Below are positions 1 to 12,500 of a stretch of DNA of 64,000 bases, piece by piece. The stretch lies in NCBI GenBank assembly GCA_036877525.1, contig JAZGTH010000008.1:9470501-9534500 (forward strand), in the 5' to 3' direction. How positions within the stretch are numbered: the first letter of the stretch is position 1; each line of letters starts with the position of its first letter. Below the pieces are notes generated by a model. That model did not search any database and was not told the origin of the DNA. It worked only from the letters and a program-made list of their open reading frames with translations. The translations under genes and the position numbers were made by a program. This DNA is from Chromobotia macracanthus. Its lineage: Eukaryota; Chordata; Actinopteri; Cypriniformes; Botiidae.

Positions 1-476
1 CATTGGGCAGTGATAATGGTTGTTTTGGCTGTTAAGAGCAGATTATCATTGTTTTGCCTCAATTTGTAATTATTTGTCTCTGGTTTCCCTGGTTACATGA
101 CAGGAAACATCACGACTGCATGATGATATTGTTATCATGTGTCAGTATTGTTTTTGTCATCCCTGGTGACATGAATATGTTGTTTATGCTCCAGTAAGAG
201 TCGAACAGGAATGATTTGGTGATACAGATACTCGTAAATTCTCTTTCGTAATCTTCAGCTGACCTTCGGAATGATTGGAATTCTGATGACAGATGTGTTG
301 GAAAAGGACTGAACTCAAACAGCACTTCCTATAATTTCCCATCTTGTTATGATTTAATATTGTGGAGAAACTTTCAGTCACATGCACCATCAATCACGAC
401 AGTGTTTCAGAGGGAAGCCAAGGAAAACAGGTTGACTCATCATCATTATAAGATTTCACTTATTTATCTCCCACAG
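1..476. other. Intron of fbln2 (left edge)
   Basis: This stretch precedes the first recognisable exon. A polypyrimidine-rich run ending CCCACAG leads into position 477. I found no fibulin-like coding segment or repeat here. The short open frames on both strands have no recognisable content. Confidence 0.6.
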
Positions 477-587
477 AGAACCAGGAGGAAGACAACAGAG
501 TTAGTGAGGAAGACCGGCTGGTTACTTTACCTCCAGCACGACCAGAAATCACCACTGAGACCCCAGTGTTACAAAATCCATGTGCAG
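477..587 (+). CDS. fbln2: fbln2 exon: acidic linker before the first EGF domain
   Basis: The acceptor is CCACAG and the donor is GTATAT at 588. Read with a 2-nt partial codon, the exon encodes an acidic, proline- and threonine-rich stretch that starts NQEEDNRVSEED, passes through LPPARPEITTE and ends LQNPC. The terminal NPC is the first cysteine of the EGF-like domain completed by the next exon. Mammalian fibulin-2 also has an acidic linker ahead of its EGF array. Both flanking introns are in phase 1. The other two frames either contain a stop or do not join to the next exon. The start could be 2 nt later if the alternative AG at 477-478 were used, but that would break the frame. Confidence 0.72.
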
Positions 588-3500
588 GTATATAATGTAA
601 ACATCTTTACTTATCCAAAACACACTTGTGTAGATTAATTGTACAGTCAACATTATATACACTCAATATTTTATGTTACAGTGAAAAATATTATGAGATA
701 TTGATATTTGGGCATACAGTATATTACAGTAATTCTTTATGTTTAATGTGCAGTTATTCAAAGCTGTGATATATTGTGATCTCTTATTCAGTTTTCTCTT
801 ATATATTTGTACTGAACATAAGTGCTATGCACCATTATTGCTCTGAAAAGTGGACAATCTCTCAATATACAGAGAAAATCCTATAAGAATAAGCATGTCA
901 ATACAGTATTTGGAGTTATTGTGATGCTATGCTATTATGAAAAATTGATCAACACTAAAATAATAGGTTTTCCTCGCACTTCTGTGTCTTACTAGCCTGT
1001 TTTGCAGTAAAACAGCAATCCAAGAACAATTACATTCCAAGAACAATGTTTACATTCATAAACATTCCCAAACACGCTGTGATATATACATTTAGCCTAA
1101 ATTCCGCAGAACACAACTCTCAGTTTCCTAAACCTCTCAGCAGTTAATGAAGGTCATACCCTGTTTTCCGAAACACTGCTATTCCCCTAAATGTCTGCCA
1201 GGTCACATCTTTCCAACCGCACTCCATCCTATCCATGCGTCTTCACTGCAGCCAAAGCAGCAGAAATCCATGTCCTGTATCATCTTTCACATCCAGATCT
1301 CCATTCCAGATCCTTTTTATTCAGAGTTGGAGCTCATTTCTGGCAGGCACGGATATTGCCGTCTTAGCTTATGTCCATGACAAAATCCCGTGCACATGTT
1401 TTTGTGGTTGGAGGAACTCAAAATCCTCTTTGTAATGATGTGTTGTTGATAAGCGGCCAGTTTATTGCTCATGTCTTGGCCATGTTCATATTGTTGTTAT
1501 TTTAAATGTTATTAGATTGACACAATATTTCTGTGACCCGTAACGCTCGTTGCACCGTGACAGGGAACGAAATTCCAGATCTTGTAGCCTCGCAGCTACA
1601 GTGATTCTAACACTTTCCGTACTGCATGTTATCCTAATTAAAACACGCAAAACAGAGGAGAAAAGATCATTACTGGATTCCTACCTCCTCATCCAAGAGG
1701 CCATCTAGAAGATGCAGCGATTTACGCTGAGATACCTTGTGTCTCAAGGTTTAATGTATATGGTGGTTTTTAATGGATGGTAGATGTTTAAGGACTTAAG
1801 AAATTACTGGAACTCTATGTCCTGTCTGGGACACTGCTCATGTCTCTGGTGCCTCAATCAGTGCTGAAAGGGTCGAATGTTTCTGCATAACCCATTTAGC
1901 CATTCTGATTATAACTTTAATATAATTTTTTAGGCCTACTTTTTTATGTCCTCTTTAATAGAAATACAGCAAAGTCAAATAACAGAATATTACAAATAAC
2001 AAAGAGAATAACAGAAATTATTTATACCTGTGAGGACCACACGTGACACAGTGCCACAGTACCAATGCATCTCCCAGCTAACAGGGAACATTCTCAGAAC
2101 ATTGGCTTATGTTCTCTAAAAGTTATCAAAAATGTTCTTGCAGTAATGTTACTAGAATGTTTTCTTAACACTGTATATCGTATATATCAAAAACATTATT
2201 CTTAAGTTGTTAGTGGGGTGTTTTAAAAAGTTACAGAATTAAAACATGTTTGAATTGTTAACTGTGCTGCATCTCAGAGGGGGCGATTAATTTTGCTGAC
2301 GTTGTGTCATTTGAATCTGGGCCTTTGGGTTTCATTTTCTAAATCATATTGCCATCCGTGTTTGAACTTGTCACATTATATTTTTGTCTCTATGTAAACT
2401 TTATTATTATTTTTTTTACTTTGATTTTTACTATTAAAAGATTTGAAAATGCTAGTAGTTCTTGGGCAGGAAATCTTGAAGTGTTGAAAGCATTAACTAA
2501 TAAGCTGCTGTTCTCCCTGCAGGTAATGGGCCCTGCTCCCAGCGCTGTTCTGTGGTCAGTGGACTGGCACAATGTTCCTGTTTCACAGGATACTTTCTGA
2601 TGTTTGACGGGCACACCTGTGAAGGTAAAGTGAAACTCTTACACTAAACATTACCTTCTCACTGCAACATACTGCAACTGTCACAGAACTGATTAAACTG
2701 TCAGGTGGCACTAACTGCCTTCAACTGGACTGAATTACTCAGTTAAACCCACAGGATTATGACAGAGGTGTTTCATGGCCTGAATCACTTTGCAGTCTTA
2801 CCTGAAGGTTCAGTTTCCCTCGGCTTCACTGATGCACGACAAATGACTGTCTTTCAGTCCTAACTACAATAATAAACAATGACCTCAGCTCTGGGTTCGA
2901 CACCTTCCACTGTCTTGCAATACATCTTCCTGTCTGATCTGACATTTTTACTGTGGGTTTATTTACCGTACTGATCGTGTTGCAGCCGATATATTTCAAG
3001 GTCTTTCCGTTCCACATCCTAAGCTCACTGCGGAGGGTGCCAATAAACTCGCCATGCACAGATGTTATCGACTATAAACTGAATATCCAGAAACTGTATT
3101 TCGCTAGTGCTAGGGTAACAGCGCCGATTTCTTTATGTAATTTATACCACCTGACTGTAAGCTGACTTAAACGTTTGCAGGAAATGTAGAAATGTTTGGG
3201 TTCTCTTTAATGGCAGAATTTATTACAACGACACTCGATAACGATCGCAACGGCGGTCGTCTGTCCGAACGAAACACAAATTGTCTAAAAGCAAAACATG
3301 AATGACAGGTTTTATTTCACTATTTTAGGTTTGTCTCACTTCAGTTGACAGGAACCATAAATTTACCACAATTTCTGTAAGTGAAGACAGTTTAAGGGAG
3401 GCCATCATCAGAATGGATTCAGCTGAGCAGGCAATTTAAACAGTTTAATAATCTTCATATTTAAAGAGTTTATTTTATTCTTTCTTCTGCGTCTATCTGT

Positions 3501-6500
3501 TTTCAAAGTGTTCCCATATGCTTAAATGTGGGTGGCCAGAGACCTTGATTTCATCTTGGCAGTAACAAAATAAAGCTCATCTGGCTTTGCGTGTGGAGAC
3601 AAAACCTTTAAGTCACACTATAAAGAAAACTGGATTGGGGATTTTTTTAAATAAAATAGTATTATGTTTCATTCAATGTACAATAGACATTTCCACATGC
3701 ACATTCAAAAAACAAGTCAGTTTACAGTTTATATAACTTATACTATTTAAAAAGAAGAACCATTAGTACCACCATAGAAGAACCATTTTTGGCTGGAAGG
3801 ATCGCTAAAGAACCTTTAGAACATCTAGAGAACCTTTCTGTTTCACAAACGATTCTTTGTAGTGGAAGTTGGTTCTTTAGACTATAAAAACTCAAGAAAT
3901 GAACCATTCTTTTAAAAACCTTTGATTGAACGGTTCTTTGGGGAACCAAAACTGTTTCTTATATGGTATCGCTGTGAAGAACCTTTATTTTTAAGAGTGT
4001 ACTCTATATAGCCCATCTTCCTCCTCAGAGTTCCCCCAGCATCTGTTTCTCTTCATAAGACATATTCACATGGTAAACATTAAGGGTTATAGATTCATAA
4101 AGTCAGGCGTGCATGCAGTTTCGGCACAGAGTAACCTCGCTTTGAAATAACAATAAAATGGCTGATTGATTGAGAGCAAACCTCACTATTAGAAACGAAA
4201 CCTAATCTGATCTCACACCTCGTAAAACGCTAATAAGACTTTATGACGGTTTTGTTTGTTACGAGTGTCTGTGTTTGCACGTTTCTCTTCAGCTGTAATC
4301 TGTTATGTGTGGATATGAATGAGTGCGTGAACAGCAGATTACACATTGTTGAGTGTGGGTGGGGTCCAAAATTAATACTCCCCAGGTGCCAAATGTACGT
4401 AAAAATTGGATTTGAAGTGTAATTGAAGTTCATCAAACAAGTAGGCTGGTATATTTATTAGGAACTGTAACACAGTATAATGCATGCTTTATATCGCAAT
4501 GAACCCAATATACAGTAAGTGATGCATATAAATGTGTATATGTGTGTGTAATATATACATGTGTATATATACATCTACATACACACACATACACACACAC
4601 ACACACACATATATATACATATACACATACATGGTGGCTTCTGTTCCTTTTAACAGCTGGTAACATCACAGAGAGAACAATGATATATATATATATATAT
4701 ATAATACACCCTGCATATGGGAAAGTTTTTTTATTAATCCATAAGCACACACTAGCACAAATGCAAAAGTGGGAAATGCAAAGCCCACTGGCATGCTCTT
4801 ATAACCAACTCACAAGTGTGCGGTTGCATTATGGGTATCAGGTTTGCGCCGCATCCTCAACAGAAGCTGTGGGGCCTGGCTGAATTTGATTTGCATTTCT
4901 CCACAGTCAACCAAAACATAGAATTAGTGGTTAGTATATACAAATGTCTCAATCTATTACAAAAGAATATGATTCTTCAGGCAGTCTTTAGGGAGTTCTG
5001 GACCAGTTCCTGAACTGGATTGCAGTCGTGCTATGTAGCAGTTTGACTGAAAAGTTTGGGTGTAGTCTGAAATGTTCTTTTCATTTTCAGATGTGTTTTA
5101 CAGAATGTCTCTGGCTTAAACATAAGACTAAAATGCTATTATGTACAGTATGGTAAACATACAGTATATGCTCTTAATTTGCTTAAAAATTAACATTCTG
5201 TCTTTATTTACTAACCATTATCCACTAATAAACTTTCATTCCAGCTCTCAAATCTCACTCGCCTTCTACATGTTCCATCGCCATCCACATGTTAAAAGTA
5301 GTGCATTGTGGTAACACAAGACGAAAGAACCAATGATGCTTGCAGTCAATGACATCAGACTGCTATGCTGCACATCACTATGAGTATGGAGATGAATGAG
5401 ATTTCAGCACTTGAGGTTGAGGTTCATTAGTAAATAACACAAATCTTTTGTATGTCTTCAAAACACTTTTATAGTAATTCTGGGGTATTTCATAAAGCTT
5501 CAGTTCTTCAATAATTCACTTTATGGGTTCCCCGAAATAAATGAGCAGCATACAGGTTTGGAATGACATTGGTGAGTAAATAATAACAGAAATTTTAGTT
5601 TTAGACAACCCAGCTAACAGGGAACGTTACCTAATAATCTCTAAATGTTATTAGTCATTAATAGAACTGTTTTAACTATATATATACTGTATATTCTGCA
5701 GGTTAGTGGAACTTTATTTTACATATGTAAAAATGTTTATAATCTAAATGTATAACCAAGCAATAACGTTTATACAATATCTAAAAAAAACTTGACATTT
5801 TGATCATTAATAGAACTTTAAAATTAACATTTGTAATATTTTTGTTACTTAACGATAACGGTACAGAAACATTGTTACAAACTATAATTGTTAGCTGGAA
5901 GCTGTGTATGCTCAAGTGTGTGTGTGTGTGTCTAAATTAAGATGGGATTATAGACAAACTGGTGAACCAAAGCTTGAAGTGTTTCTAAACACTTATCATC
6001 ACCCACTCATCCTAACATCACTGAACACAGTAGCACTACTTAACATCCTCGGACCATAATCCCCAGCAACAGTCACGAAACTTCACGATAGGGCTCGCTC
6101 ACTCCCCTTGTCCTCCAGTCTACAGAAATGCATTATTCATGCCACGTGTGTCTTCTAATGCATTTCAGAGTACCGCATTTTGAAGGCAATTCACCTTATT
6201 GTTATGATAAAGCAAATTTTTTGAATAAGTGCCTCTGCTTGTGTATATTGATGAGGCAGCTTGTTGACGCTTCCATGTCGTATCGGTAACAGAGCACGAA
6301 AGAGTCCGAGATGCTTTCTTCGTGCCTGTTGGAGCTAAACAATGTTTACGTGAACTTTTCAAAAACAGTGTGAAGAGAGAGAGTGTGGCCTGTAGTTTGT
6401 GATCTAGATGGGCAATTGGAAATGCCTAGAAGCTTCACAACTCTAGTGTCCCAACTATCTGTTTGCGGGGAAAACACAGATGAAATACAGAGAATCTGAA

Positions 6501-9500
6501 GGCAAAAGACTCTGGAACAAGCCTCGTCCTCTTGTAAAAAAGCTGCAGTGTGGAGAACAGATGCTCTTATGTCAGATGAACAAGCATTTGAATGAGTCAT
6601 TAATTGAGTGTTTGTGTGGTTGATCCGTTTATGTAATATTTTGTCTTAATATATTGTTTTGTCTGGATAAAACTGACAAGTTAAAGTAGTGGACTCTTTC
6701 AGTTCACAGTGATATTTGCATACTAAATTGTATTGGTCCTCTTTTAAACATCTATTTGCATATTATTTATTAAGTATTAAGTGAGAAAATGCTAATCTGG
6801 TTGTTGTTGTTGTTGTTCATTCCTTTGGAAACGTGTAATATACAAGCTTCTTTGAACTTTGTGTAAGATAATTGATTTTTAGATACTTTGGGATCTGTTT
6901 AACCATCTAATGTGTTTTGTGATGATTCTCATGCACACACACAGACACACACATATATAGTGCATATAGCATAACAAAAAATGGTTCTAGAAAAGATGGC
7001 CTATCATTCCTTCAACTTATCTAAGATCATCTAAAACTATTCTTTTGCTGCCCTGCAGACACTGTTCTTTTCTTCTAGAAATGCAAATCTTGTCTATTAT
7101 TACCTGATGCTCAGAATCATTGTTCTCTCTGTGATGTTACCAGCCATTGTGAGGAACAGATAAGCCACCATGTGCTCTAGAGTCCTAATGTAGCCAGGAG
7201 AAAGCACAAACATTTCCACCCAGTCCCTCGAAATTATTTACTCTGGCAAAAACATGACAGATTAAATCCTGTTTTTGGCCCACAAATCAGCCATTGTCTA
7301 AGCTTGAAGTAATTATCCTTTCTCTGGGCTTGTCTTTGTCTTGTTTACATCATCTTCAGCATTGTCCAGAGTTATTGCCTTTAATAAATCTGTCCACGTG
7401 AAGACCTCGACTCTTCACTGTGATGACAGAACACTAAATAAACACAGGCCTCGTTTACACTTGGCATTAAAATGCGACCTGTATCTGGTTTGGAATCTGT
7501 TCACATACAGTGTACTACAACCAGTCGCAAAAGATGCTTCAGAAACGGAGCAGGTCACGCAGTGTTTTGTGGATGCAACTTCCTGTTCTTTCCCTGGCTC
7601 TGTTTGAAGAAGTTAAATATTGATGTCACCTGCGCTACGCTTTTGCTTTGCAGATTTGAACGAGTGTGTGATGAACACACACACCTGCCAGGCAGACGAG
7701 CGGTGTGTGAACACGATCGGAGCATTCGTGTGCGAGAGGCGGATCTCGTGTCCGAGTGGTTACCAGGAGAGAAATGGAGTGTGTGAAGGTGGGTTGACTA
7801 ACAAATATCAGTTTTTCCTCCTCACACGTGCACATGCAGTGCAACATAAAGGAGTAAATGAAAATGAATCTGAGGAAAAGATTAACAGGCCATTCAGTGG
7901 GTTGTAATGTTGCATGGGGGTCGATCGTTCAACCAGGAAGACATTGAAAATACTTCTTTCCAAAAAACTATCCAGAGGATAAAAAATACAGGAAAAAATG
8001 GTTCTAAAATTACCATCGATACAAAGTTCTGAATCTTGCTTAAAGCTGCAATTCATCACTTTATTGAGTTAAAACATGATTTAAAAAAATCAGTTACAGT
8101 CTCCTTCCCTTACCCCGTTTCGCAACAGTAAGCTTAAAATAATGAATCATAATTTGAGCTGTCAGGTCTGATTTCCTGGGAAATGTCCATTTGGCTTCTT
8201 TTGACTTCAAAATAATGTAATGAAAAGTACCTTAAGTAACCTGCAATTTTATATTTCAAGCAGAGATGGTGAAAGAACTGGTCTTCAGACTGTGCCAAAT
8301 TAAATAATTAAATAGGCCATTTACCCTGTTCAGGGTCAATTACAGCATGCTGAGAGGTGTGTCTACGTGAACTTTACGTGTATGTGAGATCAGATCAGAA
8401 ACAGGGCACCAGTCCAACTTTTTCCATCATAAGCCTCAGAACAGTGATGCATGTGGTCAGAATCAATAACAAATGGTCTTCCATCCTCCTACAGAGTCCT
8501 ACAGAACTCACTAGTCACAGATCTGAGATCAGCGTTTTCATCATCATTTAAACAGTTCACCGTCGCTGCTGCATAGAAGAACCAGTAACGACATAAATCT
8601 GTGCAGCAAAATGCAGTTTTATTCACAGACCTTTGCAGTTTGAAACAAGCCACAGCTGATGGCCTCAGGCTCTCGCTTACTAACATCTAAAGCATTCAGC
8701 ATGCTGGTTTTACACAAAGCAGATGCCTAGACAAAGCTAACCAATTCAGGTTGCCTTTGAACATAGGGCAAAGTCTCTGATTCTTGTCAGGACTTGGTCT
8801 GGTGCATGCTAATAAGTGCGGAGGGATAATTATGATAATATCTGATGAAATGGAAATAGCAGATTTATGTAATTACAGGCTTCGGAAAGATGAGATCTTA
8901 CCGCTCTGATGCGATAATACCTCTTGTAGGATTTGGAATGGCCTCCTAAAACCTGAAATTAACGACTCACCAAATATCCCAAAGTGGGTGTAATGTTTAC
9001 TCGGGTAATGGCGCTAATCAGTTTGGGTTACACACAGTTTAACTTTATGTGAAACACAATCATTTCGATTTACCTGTGATTGCAAACATGCAGTAAGACG
9101 CATAGACGACTGTGAAAGACGCTGGGGTTTGATCCTGCGAGATCAGCCGCCTTGAATTGCGAGCATGCTTTCTCAGCCTGTTATTGAGCCACAGTGCCAC
9201 CTACTGTGAAGCTCTAACCTGTAATTGAGCACTGTTGTGATCTCTGTCCAAACCCATCTCATCCAACAAACATCTCAGATGAGGCCAATCTTTTCATTAC
9301 TCCTCTACGCTTGCCAAATTTGGTAAGATTTACAGATTTTCCTCAAAGTTTCAAAAGAGGAAAATTCATTTGTTTGGACCTTAATATCAGCATCAGTCAC
9401 AAAAGCTAAACAAATCCTTCAGTCTCTTCAGTGCAGGTACCAGACTGGGTGGCTTCTAGCTGTCTAGTCAATTGCCCTGTTCTGACATCTGGTGCACTTT

Positions 9501-12500
9501 TCTCTTCTAGACATTGATGAATGTGTACTACGTACTCATAACTGTGGCACAGGCTTCGAATGCCAGAATACTGATGGCTCATTCATATGTAACCCAAAGC
9601 AACGCTGTCTCGCAGGCTTCAAGCAGGACTCACATGGAAACTGCATCGGTAAGGCAGGGCAGAGCAATATTGAGTCACTTAGTGCCCCCTAGTGGGGGGT
9701 TGCATGAAAAATATTCTTGAAATTTAAAAAAAATTACAAATGACAAAGCAATGAAGCTACTTTAAACCACCATTCTGAAATAGTCTTACCAGAAAAGAGT
9801 TACAATCTTGTTTCATTTGCTTTCGATTTACCTTAAAACTCTCTCTCTCTGTCTTTATTTTAGATATAGATGAATGCAGTAGTGTGACAGAGCCTTGTAC
9901 TTCTGGCTTTAACTGTATAAACACAGTGGGCTCTTATACGTGTCAGCGCAAGGTTATTGTATGCAGTCGGGGGTATCATTCCAGCCCTGATGGAGCACGT
10001 TGCATTGGTGAGGATGCACATAAACACACACACACCGGGGGGGGGTTCTATACCCTCACCTTACACTTACACATAGTCTAACCATACAGAAACCTTTTAG
10101 CAGTTTTAGATTTTAATGAAAACATGATATATAGAAGTGAATGTACTGTAGTTCCTATATTAAGCCAGTGTTCTTGTGGGGGTCATTGTGATGTCCCCAC
10201 AATCTGTGATTTACACACACACACACATTTCTCAAGAGACATACATGCACTAACATTTTAAAAATATCTACTTAAGACATACTAAAACAATTCCACTTTT
10301 ATTAAACAACATCCTTCATACAAAACCGTACTGCGATGGTACCATTATACAGTAATTTCACTATACTTTGTTATATACCATGATTTCTTTACAAACCATG
10401 ATACTCCACAGCACTTAAAATTATATTGTGGTACTAGCATGGTACACGCTCATAAACATGGTATTATTACAATAGAGAGTCCAAAATAAAATGGTAGTAG
10501 CATGATTCCACTTGGTTCTTTTGTTAGTATGCATAGGCTAACTGCAAGAACTAGCAAGATTGTTGTATGTGTGCCTGCAGATGTGGATGAGTGTCAGACC
10601 AGCACGCATCGCTGTGGACAGGGCCAAATCTGTCACAACCTGCCCGGCAGCTACCGCTGTGACTGCCAAACCGGCTACCAGTACGACTCCATTCGCCAGC
10701 TCTGTGTGGGTGCGTATGAACACACATCGTACATACACCACCAAACTACAAAAACACATCCCTTGTCAGATTAGCATGCACTCACAATAGGCTGTGCTGC
10801 GAGTTTTCAGGCAAGCAAAATTACCTTAGAGACCAGAGATTGTCCAGAAGATGTATCGTCCAGAACTCAAACAAATTACGCTCATTTTTCAGAGGATATT
10901 AAAATTATACTGCTGGGTCGTAACCTAAAATGGGTTGCAGGTGTGCTGTGCAGCAGGGAAAAACAATGCAAAGTGAAATAGCTATAATATTAAATATATA
11001 TTCTTGCCTAATTAGGATAGCAAAATAAATGAGACAAGACAGCAAAAATGAAAAAAGGCTATTCAGTTCATTTTCTTTATCCTTTAAATTGTATGATAAT
11101 TTGTACAGTTTTATATGGTAAGCAATTTTATTATTGTTTTAGCTCGCTACTTGATGTCCAATAGGAAGTCTGGTTCCGTAAGCAAAACCCGTTGAGAACT
11201 GTCCTCAGATTACACAGTTACAAACTACATCACAGTATTTGCAGAGCTTTAAGCTATAGTCCAGATACTGATGTGTGACTGCGTTTCCCAAAGGACGCCG
11301 CCTTCTCTTTGGTTAGCTGGAGTAGAAACATGCATATAGATGAAGCTGACAGTAGCTCATGCTTCAGAGATACTGCTGATTATCCTAATCTCTTCCCAGC
11401 TAACCGGGAACAGTCTCAGAATGTTGGCTAATGGTCTCTAAAAATTATTTCAAAGTTATCCAAAATGTTCTTGCAATAATGTTAGTACAATGTTTTTAAC
11501 AAAACACAAAACACTTCGAATTTAAAAATGTTTAAGTAACGTTTTCATATGCAAGCAATAAGGTTAATACAATGTCTGGACATTCTGAAGGTCCCTAAAA
11601 CTTTCAAAATACTGTTTTTAACATTTTTGTCACTTAATAAAACACAAACGGATACATTCTTAAAACATAAAATTGTTAGCTGTGTTATCTCTTACAGCTC
11701 CTTTAGCAGAGGAAGAGAGAGAGATACTTCACGTACTACAATATGTATGTAGACTAATACAGTTCTTTGCACGTCTTGTGCTGGCAGATGTGAATGAGTG
11801 TTGGAGGTATCCAGGCCGCCTGTGTGCCCAGACCTGCGAGAACACGCCGGGTTCCTACCAGTGCTCCTGTACCACCGGCTTCTCCCTGGCTTTCGACGGC
11901 AAGAACTGTGAAGGTACATCCATTTGCACTGGTAGATTGGAACGAGACACAGCATGCTTGTTAAGAACGTGGCGTGCTTTAAAAATGACTGGGCTAAACA
12001 TTTTGGTTGTGCTCTGAGGGTACGAAGTTACGAACGTTCTCTCTTTCCAACAAAGGTGTAAGGAAGAGACAGAGAGTAAAAAACAAAACAGAGCAAGAAA
12101 ATGTGAGCTGTCAGACAGAGTGACTGCTGAAGATGAGGTTATTGGAGGAATGAAACACTTTTGTTTGCTCGTTTCACTGTTGGACAATTCATTCATTTAG
12201 TCAGCATTTATTTCAAGGACTTGGCAGGTGAGATAGCCAGAGGAAGTTTTCATGAGGTGACTTTTAGCCTGGTTTCAGAGGGACAACGATATAAAAATAA
12301 AAGAGCATAAATCCATGTGTCAGATTAAAATAGTTCTAGAATGTTCTTGGTGTCCAAAAGTGCAAGTTTTGAATCAGAAAATAAATTATTTCAGGATTTT
12401 GAAAATGTTTAAATCAACATTATAATATTTAACATTAAATATTTCATTTCGGTTTATTCCTGTAGTGTTGTTCTCAGTACATATTACAAGCGTATACAGT

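Larger units (their letters stand above)
2625..7653 (+). other. fbln2 intron, about 5.0 kb, the longest in view
   Basis: It contains a GGTTCTT-type repeat (3750-4000), a CA/TA simple repeat (4531-4704) and a full CCCAGCTAACA element (5609-5898). I looked for an extra phase 1-1 EGF exon, because mammalian FBLN2 has one more calcium-binding EGF domain here, and found none with acceptor, D-x-D/N-E-C start and six cysteines. The rest is unremarkable AT-rich sequence. Confidence 0.7.

Noticed and set aside
4309..4440. A frame reading DMNECV, like the start of a calcium-binding EGF domain, inside the large fbln2 intron
   Set aside because: There is no splice acceptor before it, the later cysteines are missing or mis-spaced and no donor follows. 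It is a chance match and not the missing EGF exon.
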